Assembly (NCBI GenBank): GCA_002343445.1 | Contig: DDSP01000033.1 | Coordinates: 86,556-150,555, forward strand | Length of the DNA stretch: 64,000 bases | Direction: 5' to 3' | Origin: Chthonomonas sp. UBA2387 | GTDB lineage: Bacteria > Armatimonadota > Fimbriimonadia > Fimbriimonadales > Fimbriimonadaceae | Part shown: positions 21,301 to 27,921 of the stretch, in pieces | Layout: the number at the start of each line of letters is the position of its first letter | Position numbering within the stretch: position 1 is the stretch's first letter | The notes under the pieces: model-generated | Database searches by the model: none | Told to the model about the DNA's origin: nothing | The model's input: only the letters and a program-made list of their open reading frames with translations | Translations under genes and position numbers: made by a program

Positions 21301-22892
21301 TACGTCACGCGATACACGCCGCCGTCGTTGCCGATCAGGGCTTGGTTTCGGTTCACGGGGTTGAGCCCAAAGGCATGCTGGTCGGAGTGCGTCCGTGCCG
21401 GAGACCCGGTCAGGGACGTCGCTGCGGGACCGGCAACGGTGGTCTGCCCAACGCTGACCCAGTTGGGCGCGGCCGCCGTGGGATTGCCGCACAGGAACAG
21501 GTCCACCTGCCCCAACACCAAGACATCCTGCGGGTTGCCGCCGATCGTGGCCCGCATGCACCCCAGATAGAAGTTGTACGACACTTGGTCGAACCCCGGA
21601 AAGTTCGTGATCCACTGCCACCACGTGTTGTTGGAAGCCGCTCCGGTCGGTGCATTCGCTCCGGAACCTCCCGACTGGATACAGGCGTAGACTCGCCCGT
21701 TCCTGATCACGCGGGCGCCCAGAGGATAATCCGCCCCGTTCGCCCACGCGGGGCCGTTGGGAAAGTCGCCCGTGATGTTGACCCAGTTACCGCCCGCGTT
21801 CTCGCTACGCCACACGCTCCCAGCGGTGCTTGAATCCATGACATACACCCGGTCCGCAGCAGTCTCGGAAGCAACCACGTAGGGGTTGCCCGTGAACCCA
21901 GCGGGAAGGGCGATAGAGGTCCAGTTTCGCCCCTGATCTCGGGAGCGGTAGAGAGCCGAAGCGAAGGAACCCGGCCGGCCCCCGACCGCGTAGACGTTGC
22001 GCGTCCCGTTGCCCCTCGGCTGGCTGACGCTCACCGACGAGAAGTCGTTCTGCTGAATCACGCCGCCCACAGTCATGGTCGCCCATGATTCGCCGAAGTC
22101 TTCGCTGACGAACACGCGGCCGGGCCATGAACGACCGCGACCCGTGGCAGCGATCAACACATTGGACGCATCGGGATGAACGATGAGGCTGCTGACGGCT
22201 TCGCCCACCATCTGGGCGCGGCCCACGTTGCGCCACGTCGAGCCTCCGTCGGTGGACTTCATGATGCCGATGCCATAGCCCAGACCCGAGCCTGCGCCCG
22301 TCGTCTGATAATCGCCCGTCCCGACATAGACGTTCTGGGAATTGCCGGGATCGATGGCGATCGAGGAGACGTGGGTCATCTCCCAATCGTCCGACAGGAC
22401 CGACCACGTCGTCCCGCCATTGGTCGAGCGCATCAGCCCGCCGAATCCGCTGCCGGCAAACACTGTCGTCGTGTTGTTTGGGTCGTAGGCGACTGCGGAG
22501 ACGCGACCGTTGACGGGGTTCGGTCCCCAATAGCGGCGGTAGGGGGCGTCCATGTTCCGGGGTCCCATGAACTCCCACGAACTGTTGGGGGCCATGCTGC
22601 CGCTCGCCGAGGCGATGCGCGCGGCCGCCAGCTGGTCGCGATGGGCTGCGGCCCGCTGATACGCGCCCTCGGGAATCGAATCGTAAGGGTACTGTCGCTG
22701 AAAGACGTAGTCCTTGAGGGCGTCCTTCCACTCGCCTGCGACCGAATCGAACTCCTTCTGGAACTCCTGGGTGCTGAGAGCCCGGCGATCTGCGCTTGGT
22801 GTCTCCGGTGACTTCGAGGTACAGCCCAAGACGATCCATGTGATCGAGGCTGCGAGCACAGCCATCCGTACGAAAGCGCTTCCTTCCTTCAT
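18393..22892 (-). CDS. Dockerin-bearing lipoprotein with BNR propeller and Ig-like repeats
   Basis: Cell-surface protein of 1499 residues from ATG 22892. The N-terminus is a lipoprotein signal (FVRMAVLAASITWIVLGC) with the acceptor Cys at about residue 25. Residues about 60-920 form BNR/Asp-box propellers, with repeats such as STNGGTTWSVL, STDGGSTWRNV, SEDFGESWATM, SRDQGRNWTSI. Five Calx-beta-like or Ig-like repeats of about 86 residues follow (e.g. VLGGGNATGTVRFDG, VIGGNSVTGTVEFDG). Then comes a sandwich domain, and at the end a type I dockerin with two Ca-binding loops, DVNGDNTVNVVDFLALR and DLNKDGFVSVADFLILR. Dockerins bind cohesins in cellulosomes, but no cohesin is visible here. Function probably adhesion or glycan-related. 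Confidence 0.85.
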   Translation of the reverse strand: MKEGSAFVRMAVLAASITWIVLGCTSKSPETPSADRRALSTQEFQKEFDSVAGEWKDALKDYVFQRQYPYDSIPEGAYQRAAAHRDQLAAARIASASGSMAPNSSWEFMGPRNMDAPYRRYWGPNPVNGRVSAVAYDPNNTTTVFAGSGFGGLMRSTNGGTTWSVLSDDWEMTHVSSIAIDPGNSQNVYVGTGDYQTTGAGSGLGYGIGIMKSTDGGSTWRNVGRAQMVGEAVSSLIVHPDASNVLIAATGRGRSWPGRVFVSEDFGESWATMTVGGVIQQNDFSSVSVSQPRGNGTRNVYAVGGRPGSFASALYRSRDQGRNWTSIALPAGFTGNPYVVASETAADRVYVMDSSTAGSVWRSENAGGNWVNITGDFPNGPAWANGADYPLGARVIRNGRVYACIQSGGSGANAPTGAASNNTWWQWITNFPGFDQVSYNFYLGCMRATIGGNPQDVLVLGQVDLFLCGNPTAAAPNWVSVGQTTVAGPAATSLTGSPARTHSDQHAFGLNPVNRNQALIGNDGGVYRVTYSVANNDLNFANLNADLEFTQFYDASWHPNQGDQAIGATQDNAFPNSIGAARPGDLNNWQNYGLGDGLGVEVNPNNPNVQYITNQFGSVYQTTDNWQTWNRDTLPGQIRASGANNAFREPISYHAATNQLYHANFSWIDRYSPATGIWTSFLRQTRDTRQWQVISFAPSDATRIYAGSVTGELTVSTDSGASFTSWDDQAPPLTSLPNRAITDIDVHPTNPNRFLVAFSGFEGPGDVGHLFRVTMTPINNTFLVTFANVSGSGATGLPDVPINTVEHDPRDPQNTWYVGTDVGVFMTNDGGATWFNATGPLGLPNVQVNDLEYVPGTGYLNAATWGRGMWRIRLGGPNLIEVSVAPNDVNGGQTSTGTVTLFDPAPPNQLTIVTLESSRPLSAVVPASVIVPVGERTKTFTIDTWGDDFVRDVTITARRGILEKSTTLRVRPAPIESLEIDPSSVLGGGNATGTVRFDGLVHEATTLTVSSSHPSVVNVPATVNVPEGASMVTFPIQTDAVAANTNVTVTATYRGSSRQDTLTVQAGLLTSYTVSQSPVTGGATVQGTVTMTSYAPAGGKVVNLSSTHPALVSHPASVTIPAGQSSTTFDIETFGVQSTTDVTLTAVSGGITRQANLRLNPVEILDLYLSPDFVPSGRAFQGYVFLTGPAPAGGQPVTLSRSRPLVDIPEEVVVPAGSTSAGFEGTAFPVKVDEVLDITAKVGASSKTKPLTIWAPRLIRFTFDPNQVIGGNSVTGTVEFDGIAAVDTPVSIENPSPTLIVSPTSIVIPEGSDTGSAEFGTKYTDLLRDLTVIAKHNGLEASDVLQLRPARVSGKLVFEDLSGLATTLNPITLQLRNEGTTTVFKEILVNIDADTVYTFDSPVAGRYDVAVKHLNWLRGIRTVVVAVSDLGAQNVLLNNGDVNGDNTVNVVDFLALRQAFGSAPGAGNWNPMADLNKDGFVSVADFLILRKNFGRTGAG

Positions 22893-23068
22893 GCCACGTT
22901 CGTCCCGCACGGCAAGCACCCTGCGGGTCAATGGTTGGGACGCCCCCAGGGGAGTCTGGGTTCCCGAGCGGGGCTGGTGTTGGGCTAGGGTCTGGCTAAG
23001 CTTCGGCTCGTGTTGAGATCCACGCACGCCAGCCGAACAACCAGCGCAACCCAACAAAAATTGGACCC

Positions 23069-23105
23069 CTAACACCCCCTTAACGCTCTTAAGCGCCTCT
23101 TAACG
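23069..23105. promoter_or_regulatory. Phased direct repeats of (C/T)TAAC in a divergent promoter region
   Basis: CTAAC, TTAAC, TTAAG and TTAAC start near 23069, 23080, 23089 and 23100, that is at 11, 9 and 11 bases. The AT-rich cores stand out in G+C-rich DNA. Phased direct repeats of this type are bound by OmpR/PhoB-class regulators in other bacteria; here the binding protein is unknown. Confidence 0.45.
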
Positions 23106-23155
23106 GACGCCGCTTCATAGTTCGGCACAGCGTTCCGCACGCACGGACCACACCT

Positions 23156-24022
23156 ATGAAAAAGGCCTTCACGCTGATCGAGCTTCTGGTCGTCATCGCG
23201 ATCATCGCGATTCTCGCCGCCATGCTCTTCCCCGTCTACGCCCAGGCGAAGAACTCGGCCAAGCAAACGGCCAATCTGAGCCAACTCAAGCAACTCGCCG
23301 TTGCCGCTCAAATCTACGCGAGCGACCACGACGACCATCTGCCGAGCGACCCGCTCACCGACTTCTGCCCGTCCGACCCGACCTTGGGCTTGGGCGACAT
23401 CGACCGATGGGGCAACTACTATTGGCCTTGGCTGTTCAAGCCGTACACCAAGGTGCAGCCCACGTCCACGTCGCGAGCCCGCGATGGGTTCATGTGGTCG
23501 CCTCTCGCGCCGACCAACAACCCTCAGAACCTGAGCGGCGACCGGGCGGCCTGCATCTGGCCCCAGCCCGCTCAATCGTGGGGTCTGGACTGCACGGTGT
23601 TCGACGGCGCCGTGTGCGACTCGATCCAGTACTGGTCCACGTACGCTTACAACGAGCACATCGGCGACTATCCGGGCGGCTCCAGCCTGACCGCTTGGCA
23701 AGAGCCCGCAGCCTCGTTCCTCCTGCTCGAAGCCACCGACTCGGAGATCGAGGGCGACGAGTTGGACGAGCTTTACAGCCGCACCGAGAACTGCCCGAAC
23801 TTCGACGACCCTGACAACGCGGATGCCACGTTCGGGGGCCACAACGGGGGCACGACGATCGCCTTCCTCGACGGCCACGCGAAGTGGCGCAAGACTCAGT
23901 TCGGCCCGAACGGTCAGTGCGGACTCGAGTGGGGCAACGTCCCGTTCATGGTGTTCCCGCCGGCGACCCAGGGCGGCAACAGCGTCCGCGTCAAGGGCTG
24001 GACGCCGGTCTTCGACAACTAA
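23156..24022 (+). CDS. Type II secretion/pilin-like pseudopilin (H-x9-DG)
   Basis: Protein of 288 residues beginning MKKAFTLIELLVVIAIIAIL, a class III prepilin leader cleaved before Phe by a prepilin peptidase, followed by one hydrophobic helix and LSQLKQLAVAAQIYASDHDD. The C-terminal motif HNGGTTIAFLDG fits the H-x9-DG signature of the large pseudopilin family in Planctomycetota and Armatimonadota. Such proteins are numerous in these genomes and are not tied to one pilus operon; no assembly genes are nearby. No clear ribosome site precedes the ATG. Confidence 0.9.
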   Translation: MKKAFTLIELLVVIAIIAILAAMLFPVYAQAKNSAKQTANLSQLKQLAVAAQIYASDHDDHLPSDPLTDFCPSDPTLGLGDIDRWGNYYWPWLFKPYTKVQPTSTSRARDGFMWSPLAPTNNPQNLSGDRAACIWPQPAQSWGLDCTVFDGAVCDSIQYWSTYAYNEHIGDYPGGSSLTAWQEPAASFLLLEATDSEIEGDELDELYSRTENCPNFDDPDNADATFGGHNGGTTIAFLDGHAKWRKTQFGPNGQCGLEWGNVPFMVFPPATQGGNSVRVKGWTPVFDN

Positions 24023-24030
24023 GTCTCGCT

Positions 24031-25119
24031 TCAATCGGTCTTTGGCGGTTCGCCGCCAAAGACCCCGATGGCTCGGTAGGCGGCTCGCAACAGGCTCCCT
24101 TGGTAGAGCAGCAGCCGCCTTCCGCCTCTCACTTCGGCGCGGTCCCACCGCAATCCGCACAAGCCATCGGGCATCCTCCCTAGCCGATCCGCTTCGATCG
24201 TCGCCCGCACGGCCAACGCCTCCCAGCCACCCGCCGGGTCGAGTGCGTGCAAATCCAGCCACGCATCGGCCATGTGGTGAGCAAAGCTGGCCTCGTCTTG
24301 GATCGCCCCGCTTGCCGTCAACCACTTCGTGCGACTGGCAACCCCGATGCGTTTGGCCTCGGCCAGGTCGGCGGGATCGTGCCGCAAGCGGTATCGGTGG
24401 ACGAGCGCGCGCAAAAGGAGGGCGCTGTTGTAGGTCCACTTGGTGCCGTCCACCCGTCCGCTGAGCGTCAGGTGGTCCATGACCAGACCATCCTCGTCCT
24501 GAAGCCGCTTGGTGAACGCGATCAAGCGGTCGGCGGCGGCCAAATGGGCCGGATCGCCGGTCTCGGCAAACAACCCCAGAGCCGCCAGCGCCACCGGCGC
24601 ATTCGAGCACGCGTTCTTCGAGGTGCGCTCCCGCTCCCGCCAGAACACGCCGCCGCCCAAGGCATCGCTCTCGCCCGCCATGGCAAAGGCGTGGGCGCGG
24701 AGCGCTTTCGCCAGGAAACCCTCCTGGGGCAACGCTCGATGGGCGTCGAGATAGGCGAGCGCGATCCACGCATTGTCGTCGTAGTACCGGTCCGGGTCGC
24801 TCTGGCCGGGCAACACCGCATAGCCCTCGCCGCGCGCATCCTTCGACCAGTAGGCGTCCATCGCCCGGTCGGCGTGCCGCAACGCCTCGAACGCCTTGGG
24901 GTCGCCCACGTGGGCACCGGCGGCGAGGGCGCTCAGGAGCACGGCCATGTCCCAGACGAAGGCGGGCTCCTCGGCGGACGCCTCGGGCGACACCCAGGCG
25001 CGGTAGCCCTGCTCGGTTCGGAACCGGTCCTCCACCTGCGCCAAAGTGCGCGAGGCGATGCCGGCGGGACCCTCTGAACCCGGCCAAACGAAAACGGCGG
25101 CGGCGAGTGCGCTCAACAC
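24031..25119 (-). CDS. GH76-like glycoside hydrolase
   Basis: Protein of 362 residues with an alpha/alpha-barrel pattern. The segment RYYDDNAWIALAYLDAHR contains the consecutive Asp pair that is catalytic in family GH76 alpha-1,6-mannanases. GGGVFWRE, TSKNACSNAPVALAALGL and TYNSALLLRALVHRY continue the family's conserved repeats. The start is GTG at 25119, giving a short uncharged signal-like N-terminus (MLSALAAAVFVWPG). TAGAAC lies six bases before it. GH76 enzymes cut fungal or bacterial alpha-mannan; substrate here is inferred from family only. Confidence 0.8.
   Translation of the reverse strand: MLSALAAAVFVWPGSEGPAGIASRTLAQVEDRFRTEQGYRAWVSPEASAEEPAFVWDMAVLLSALAAGAHVGDPKAFEALRHADRAMDAYWSKDARGEGYAVLPGQSDPDRYYDDNAWIALAYLDAHRALPQEGFLAKALRAHAFAMAGESDALGGGVFWRERERTSKNACSNAPVALAALGLFAETGDPAHLAAADRLIAFTKRLQDEDGLVMDHLTLSGRVDGTKWTYNSALLLRALVHRYRLRHDPADLAEAKRIGVASRTKWLTASGAIQDEASFAHHMADAWLDLHALDPAGGWEALAVRATIEADRLGRMPDGLCGLRWDRAEVRGGRRLLLYQGSLLRAAYRAIGVFGGEPPKTD
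24037..24064. terminator. Two-way terminator hairpin with TTCG loop, overlapping a gene end
   Basis: GGTCTTTGGCGG (24037-24048) pairs perfectly with CCGCCAAAGACC (24053-24064) around TTCG, a very stable tetraloop. It lies between the convergent pseudopilin and GH76-like genes and covers the last codons of the latter. It should stop transcripts from both directions, although T-tracts are absent. Confidence 0.75.
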
Positions 25120-25185
25120 GCCCGGGTTCTACCCGAGAAGGAATCGGCACTCCGATTGGCGAATCTGCCGTCCCGAGGTCTTTTC

Positions 25186-27831
25186 ATGCATATTCTGGTT
25201 CCCGCGCCCTCTTTCCGACGCTTGATCGCCGCTTTGGCGCTGGCGTCGGTGATCGCTGTTCCCACGGTGCATGCCCAGGTTCGCCCCACGAACAAAGCCA
25301 ATTGGCTTCAGGCGGAGCGGTTCTCCACCGAGAACCTGCGGCCGTATCTGGGCAGCACGTCGCTCAGTCCCAACTGGATTCAGCGCACCGACGAGTTCTG
25401 GTACACGTGGCGCGGCTCAGATGGCACGCACTTCTGGCGCGTGGACCCCAAGGCCAAGAAGAAGACGCCGCTGTTCGATCGTCACAAAATGGCGGCGGCC
25501 CTCTCGGAACTGCTGAAGAAGCCGTTCGACCACACCAACCTGCCGATCACGACGATCACGTTCACCGAGAAGGCCGAGGCCATCCGGTTCACAATCGAGC
25601 GGGTGCAATACGAGTGGAACCTCAAGGACGAGACGCTCAAGAAGGTCGAAGCCGAGCGGCCCCGCACCGGAGAAGGCGAAGGCGAAGGCCAGCAGGAGGA
25701 GCAGCAACAACAGCAACAGGGCCCTCCAGGCTTTGGCGGAGGCGCGCAGAACTTCCGCAACTTCTCGCCCGACCGCAAAGCTTACGTCTACGCCAAAGAC
25801 CACAACCTGTTCTATGTGGAAACCGAGAAGGAAACCGACGTCATCCAACTGACCAAGGACGGCGAGATGAGCTTCTCGTTCGGCTCGCGCGACGGCACGG
25901 GCAACGACTACGCCGTCATCCAGCGGATCGGCGAGACGCAGCAGGGCCAAGGGCAAGGCGGGCAGGGCGGCCAGAACCGCGAGGATCGCGTGCGCGCCCA
26001 AGCGTCGTGGTCCGAGGACTCCAAGTACTTTCACGTCACGCGCCGCGACTCGCGCGAGGTCGCCAACCTGTTCCTGGTCAACTCGCTCAACGAGCCGCGA
26101 CCATCGCTGATGATCTACAAGTATCCGATGCCGGGCGAAGAGAAGGTCACCCAGACGGAGCTCTTCGTCTTCCATCGCGAGAAGAAGGAACTCCGCAAGT
26201 ACGATGTAGGCAAGTACAAAGACCAACAGCTGTTCAACATCCACTTCACCAAGACCCCGGGCGTCTTGCGCTTCGTCCGCCGAGACCGGTTGCAGCGGAA
26301 CCTGCAACTCTGCGAGATGGCGTTGGACACCGGCGCGATCAAAGTGCTGCTTGAAGAGTCCGTCGAGAACGCGTTCCTCGAGCGGCAGAACGTGAACTAC
26401 GTCAAGCCCGGAGGCGACTTCATCTGGTTCTCCGAGCGGACCGGATTCGGCCACTTCTACCTGTACGACCACGACGGCAAGCTGAAGAACGCGATCACGT
26501 CCGGCCCTTGGCGAGCCAGCCAGATCGTGAAGGTGGACGCCGATAAGGACACGGTCTACTTGCGCGGCAACGGACGCGAGGCGAACGAGAACCCGTACTA
26601 TCAGCACCTCTACCGGGTGAAGCTCGACGGCAGCGACTTCATGTTGCTCGATCCGGGCGATGCCGACCACAACTCGACGCTCTCGAACAGCAACAACTAC
26701 ATCGTGGATGTCCACTCGCGAACGGACATGGCCCCGCGCGCGGTCGTCCGCAACAACAAGGGCGAAGAGATCATGCTGCTGGAGGAGGTTGACCTGACCG
26801 AGCTCAAGAAAATCGGCTGGATGATGCCCGAGACGTTCAAGGTGAAAGCCGCCGACGGCGTCACCGACATCTACGGCAACATGTGGAAGCCGTTCGACTT
26901 CAGCCCGCACAACAAGTACCCCATCATCCTGAACATCTACCCCGGGCCGCAAACCGAAAGCGTGTCGTCCACCTTCTCGGCTACGGCGGGCAACCAGCGG
27001 TTGGCACAACTCGGGTTCATCGTGATCCAGATCGGCAACCGTGGTGGCAACCCCGCGCGTTCCAACGCCTACCACAGCTACGGCTACTACAACCTGCGCG
27101 ACTACGGCCTGGCCGATAAGAAGGCGGGCGTCCAGCAGTTGGCGCAGCGGCACGCGTGGATCGACGTGGACAAGGTCGGGATATTCGGCCACTCGGGCGG
27201 CGGCTTCATGACGGCTGCCGCATTGCTCATGCCCCCCTACAACGACTTCTTCAAAGTCGGCGTCTCGTCGGCGGGCAACCACGACAACAACGTGTACAAC
27301 CAGAACTGGAGCGAGCAACACCACGGCCTTCGCGAGACCCGCGCCCAGGCGACGGGTGGAACCGCGGGACGTGCCCCCGACGAGCCCGATTGGGATGCAC
27401 TCCTCGCCGCACTCAACGACGACCCGCAGCAGCGCGGCACCGGCCAAGGACGTCGCGGTGGCGCGGCGGGCCAAGGTCAGGGCCAAGGTGGTGGGCAGGG
27501 CCAGCAACAAGGCGGCCAAACTCAGGGCACCAGCGAAACCAAGTTCGATATCAAGGTTCCCACGAACCACGAACTCGCGGCCAACCTCAAGGGCAAGCTC
27601 CTGCTCGTCCACGGCGACATGGACAACAACGTCCACCCCGCAGGAACGATCCGGCTCGTGAACGCCCTCATCAAGGCGAACAAGCGGTTCGACATGATGA
27701 TGCTCCCGGGCAAGGCCCACGGCTTCGCCGACATGCAGCCGTACTTCACGCAGATGATGTACGAGTACTTCTCCGAACACCTGCTCGGCGATTACTATCG
27801 CGGCACCGCGACGATGGGCGGCCGCAACTAA
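25186..27831 (+). CDS. S9 family serine peptidase (DPP IV-like) with low-complexity inserts
   Basis: Exported peptidase of 881 residues. ATG 25186 follows GAGG and begins a clear signal ending in VPTVHAQ. An N-terminal propeller-like region precedes a C-terminal alpha/beta hydrolase domain. The triad is S670 in GHSGGGF, D813 in HGDMDNNV and H845 in GKAHGF. Ser-Asp spacing is 143 residues, against about 78-87 in DPP IV and prolyl oligopeptidase, because a Gly/Gln-rich stretch (about 748-785) is inserted. A second Glu/Gln/Gly-rich insert lies at about 159-186. Inserts of this kind may be flexible linkers. Activity toward peptides with penultimate Pro or Ala is inferred from family. Confidence 0.9.
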   Translation: MHILVPAPSFRRLIAALALASVIAVPTVHAQVRPTNKANWLQAERFSTENLRPYLGSTSLSPNWIQRTDEFWYTWRGSDGTHFWRVDPKAKKKTPLFDRHKMAAALSELLKKPFDHTNLPITTITFTEKAEAIRFTIERVQYEWNLKDETLKKVEAERPRTGEGEGEGQQEEQQQQQQGPPGFGGGAQNFRNFSPDRKAYVYAKDHNLFYVETEKETDVIQLTKDGEMSFSFGSRDGTGNDYAVIQRIGETQQGQGQGGQGGQNREDRVRAQASWSEDSKYFHVTRRDSREVANLFLVNSLNEPRPSLMIYKYPMPGEEKVTQTELFVFHREKKELRKYDVGKYKDQQLFNIHFTKTPGVLRFVRRDRLQRNLQLCEMALDTGAIKVLLEESVENAFLERQNVNYVKPGGDFIWFSERTGFGHFYLYDHDGKLKNAITSGPWRASQIVKVDADKDTVYLRGNGREANENPYYQHLYRVKLDGSDFMLLDPGDADHNSTLSNSNNYIVDVHSRTDMAPRAVVRNNKGEEIMLLEEVDLTELKKIGWMMPETFKVKAADGVTDIYGNMWKPFDFSPHNKYPIILNIYPGPQTESVSSTFSATAGNQRLAQLGFIVIQIGNRGGNPARSNAYHSYGYYNLRDYGLADKKAGVQQLAQRHAWIDVDKVGIFGHSGGGFMTAAALLMPPYNDFFKVGVSSAGNHDNNVYNQNWSEQHHGLRETRAQATGGTAGRAPDEPDWDALLAALNDDPQQRGTGQGRRGGAAGQGQGQGGGQGQQQGGQTQGTSETKFDIKVPTNHELAANLKGKLLLVHGDMDNNVHPAGTIRLVNALIKANKRFDMMMLPGKAHGFADMQPYFTQMMYEYFSEHLLGDYYRGTATMGGRN

Positions 27832-27842
27832 GCCGCTCCCAG

Positions 27843-27872
27843 CGACGGGCCGGGACAACTCCCGGCCCGTCG
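27843..27872. terminator. Terminator-like hairpin after the S9 peptidase
   Basis: CGACGGGCCGGG (27843-27854) pairs perfectly with CCCGGCCCGTCG (27861-27872) around loop ACAACT, eleven bases after the stop codon. There is no T-tract. Confidence 0.7.
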
Positions 27873-27921
27873 GCCGAACTTCGGTGCGGCTACCGACGCC
27901 CCAGCGTCGTCCGTACCTACG

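Noticed and set aside
25663..25745. Run of GGCGAA and CAG/CAA triplets
   Set aside because: Could look like a microsatellite, but it is in frame and codes the Glu/Gln-rich insert of the S9 peptidase; reported there.
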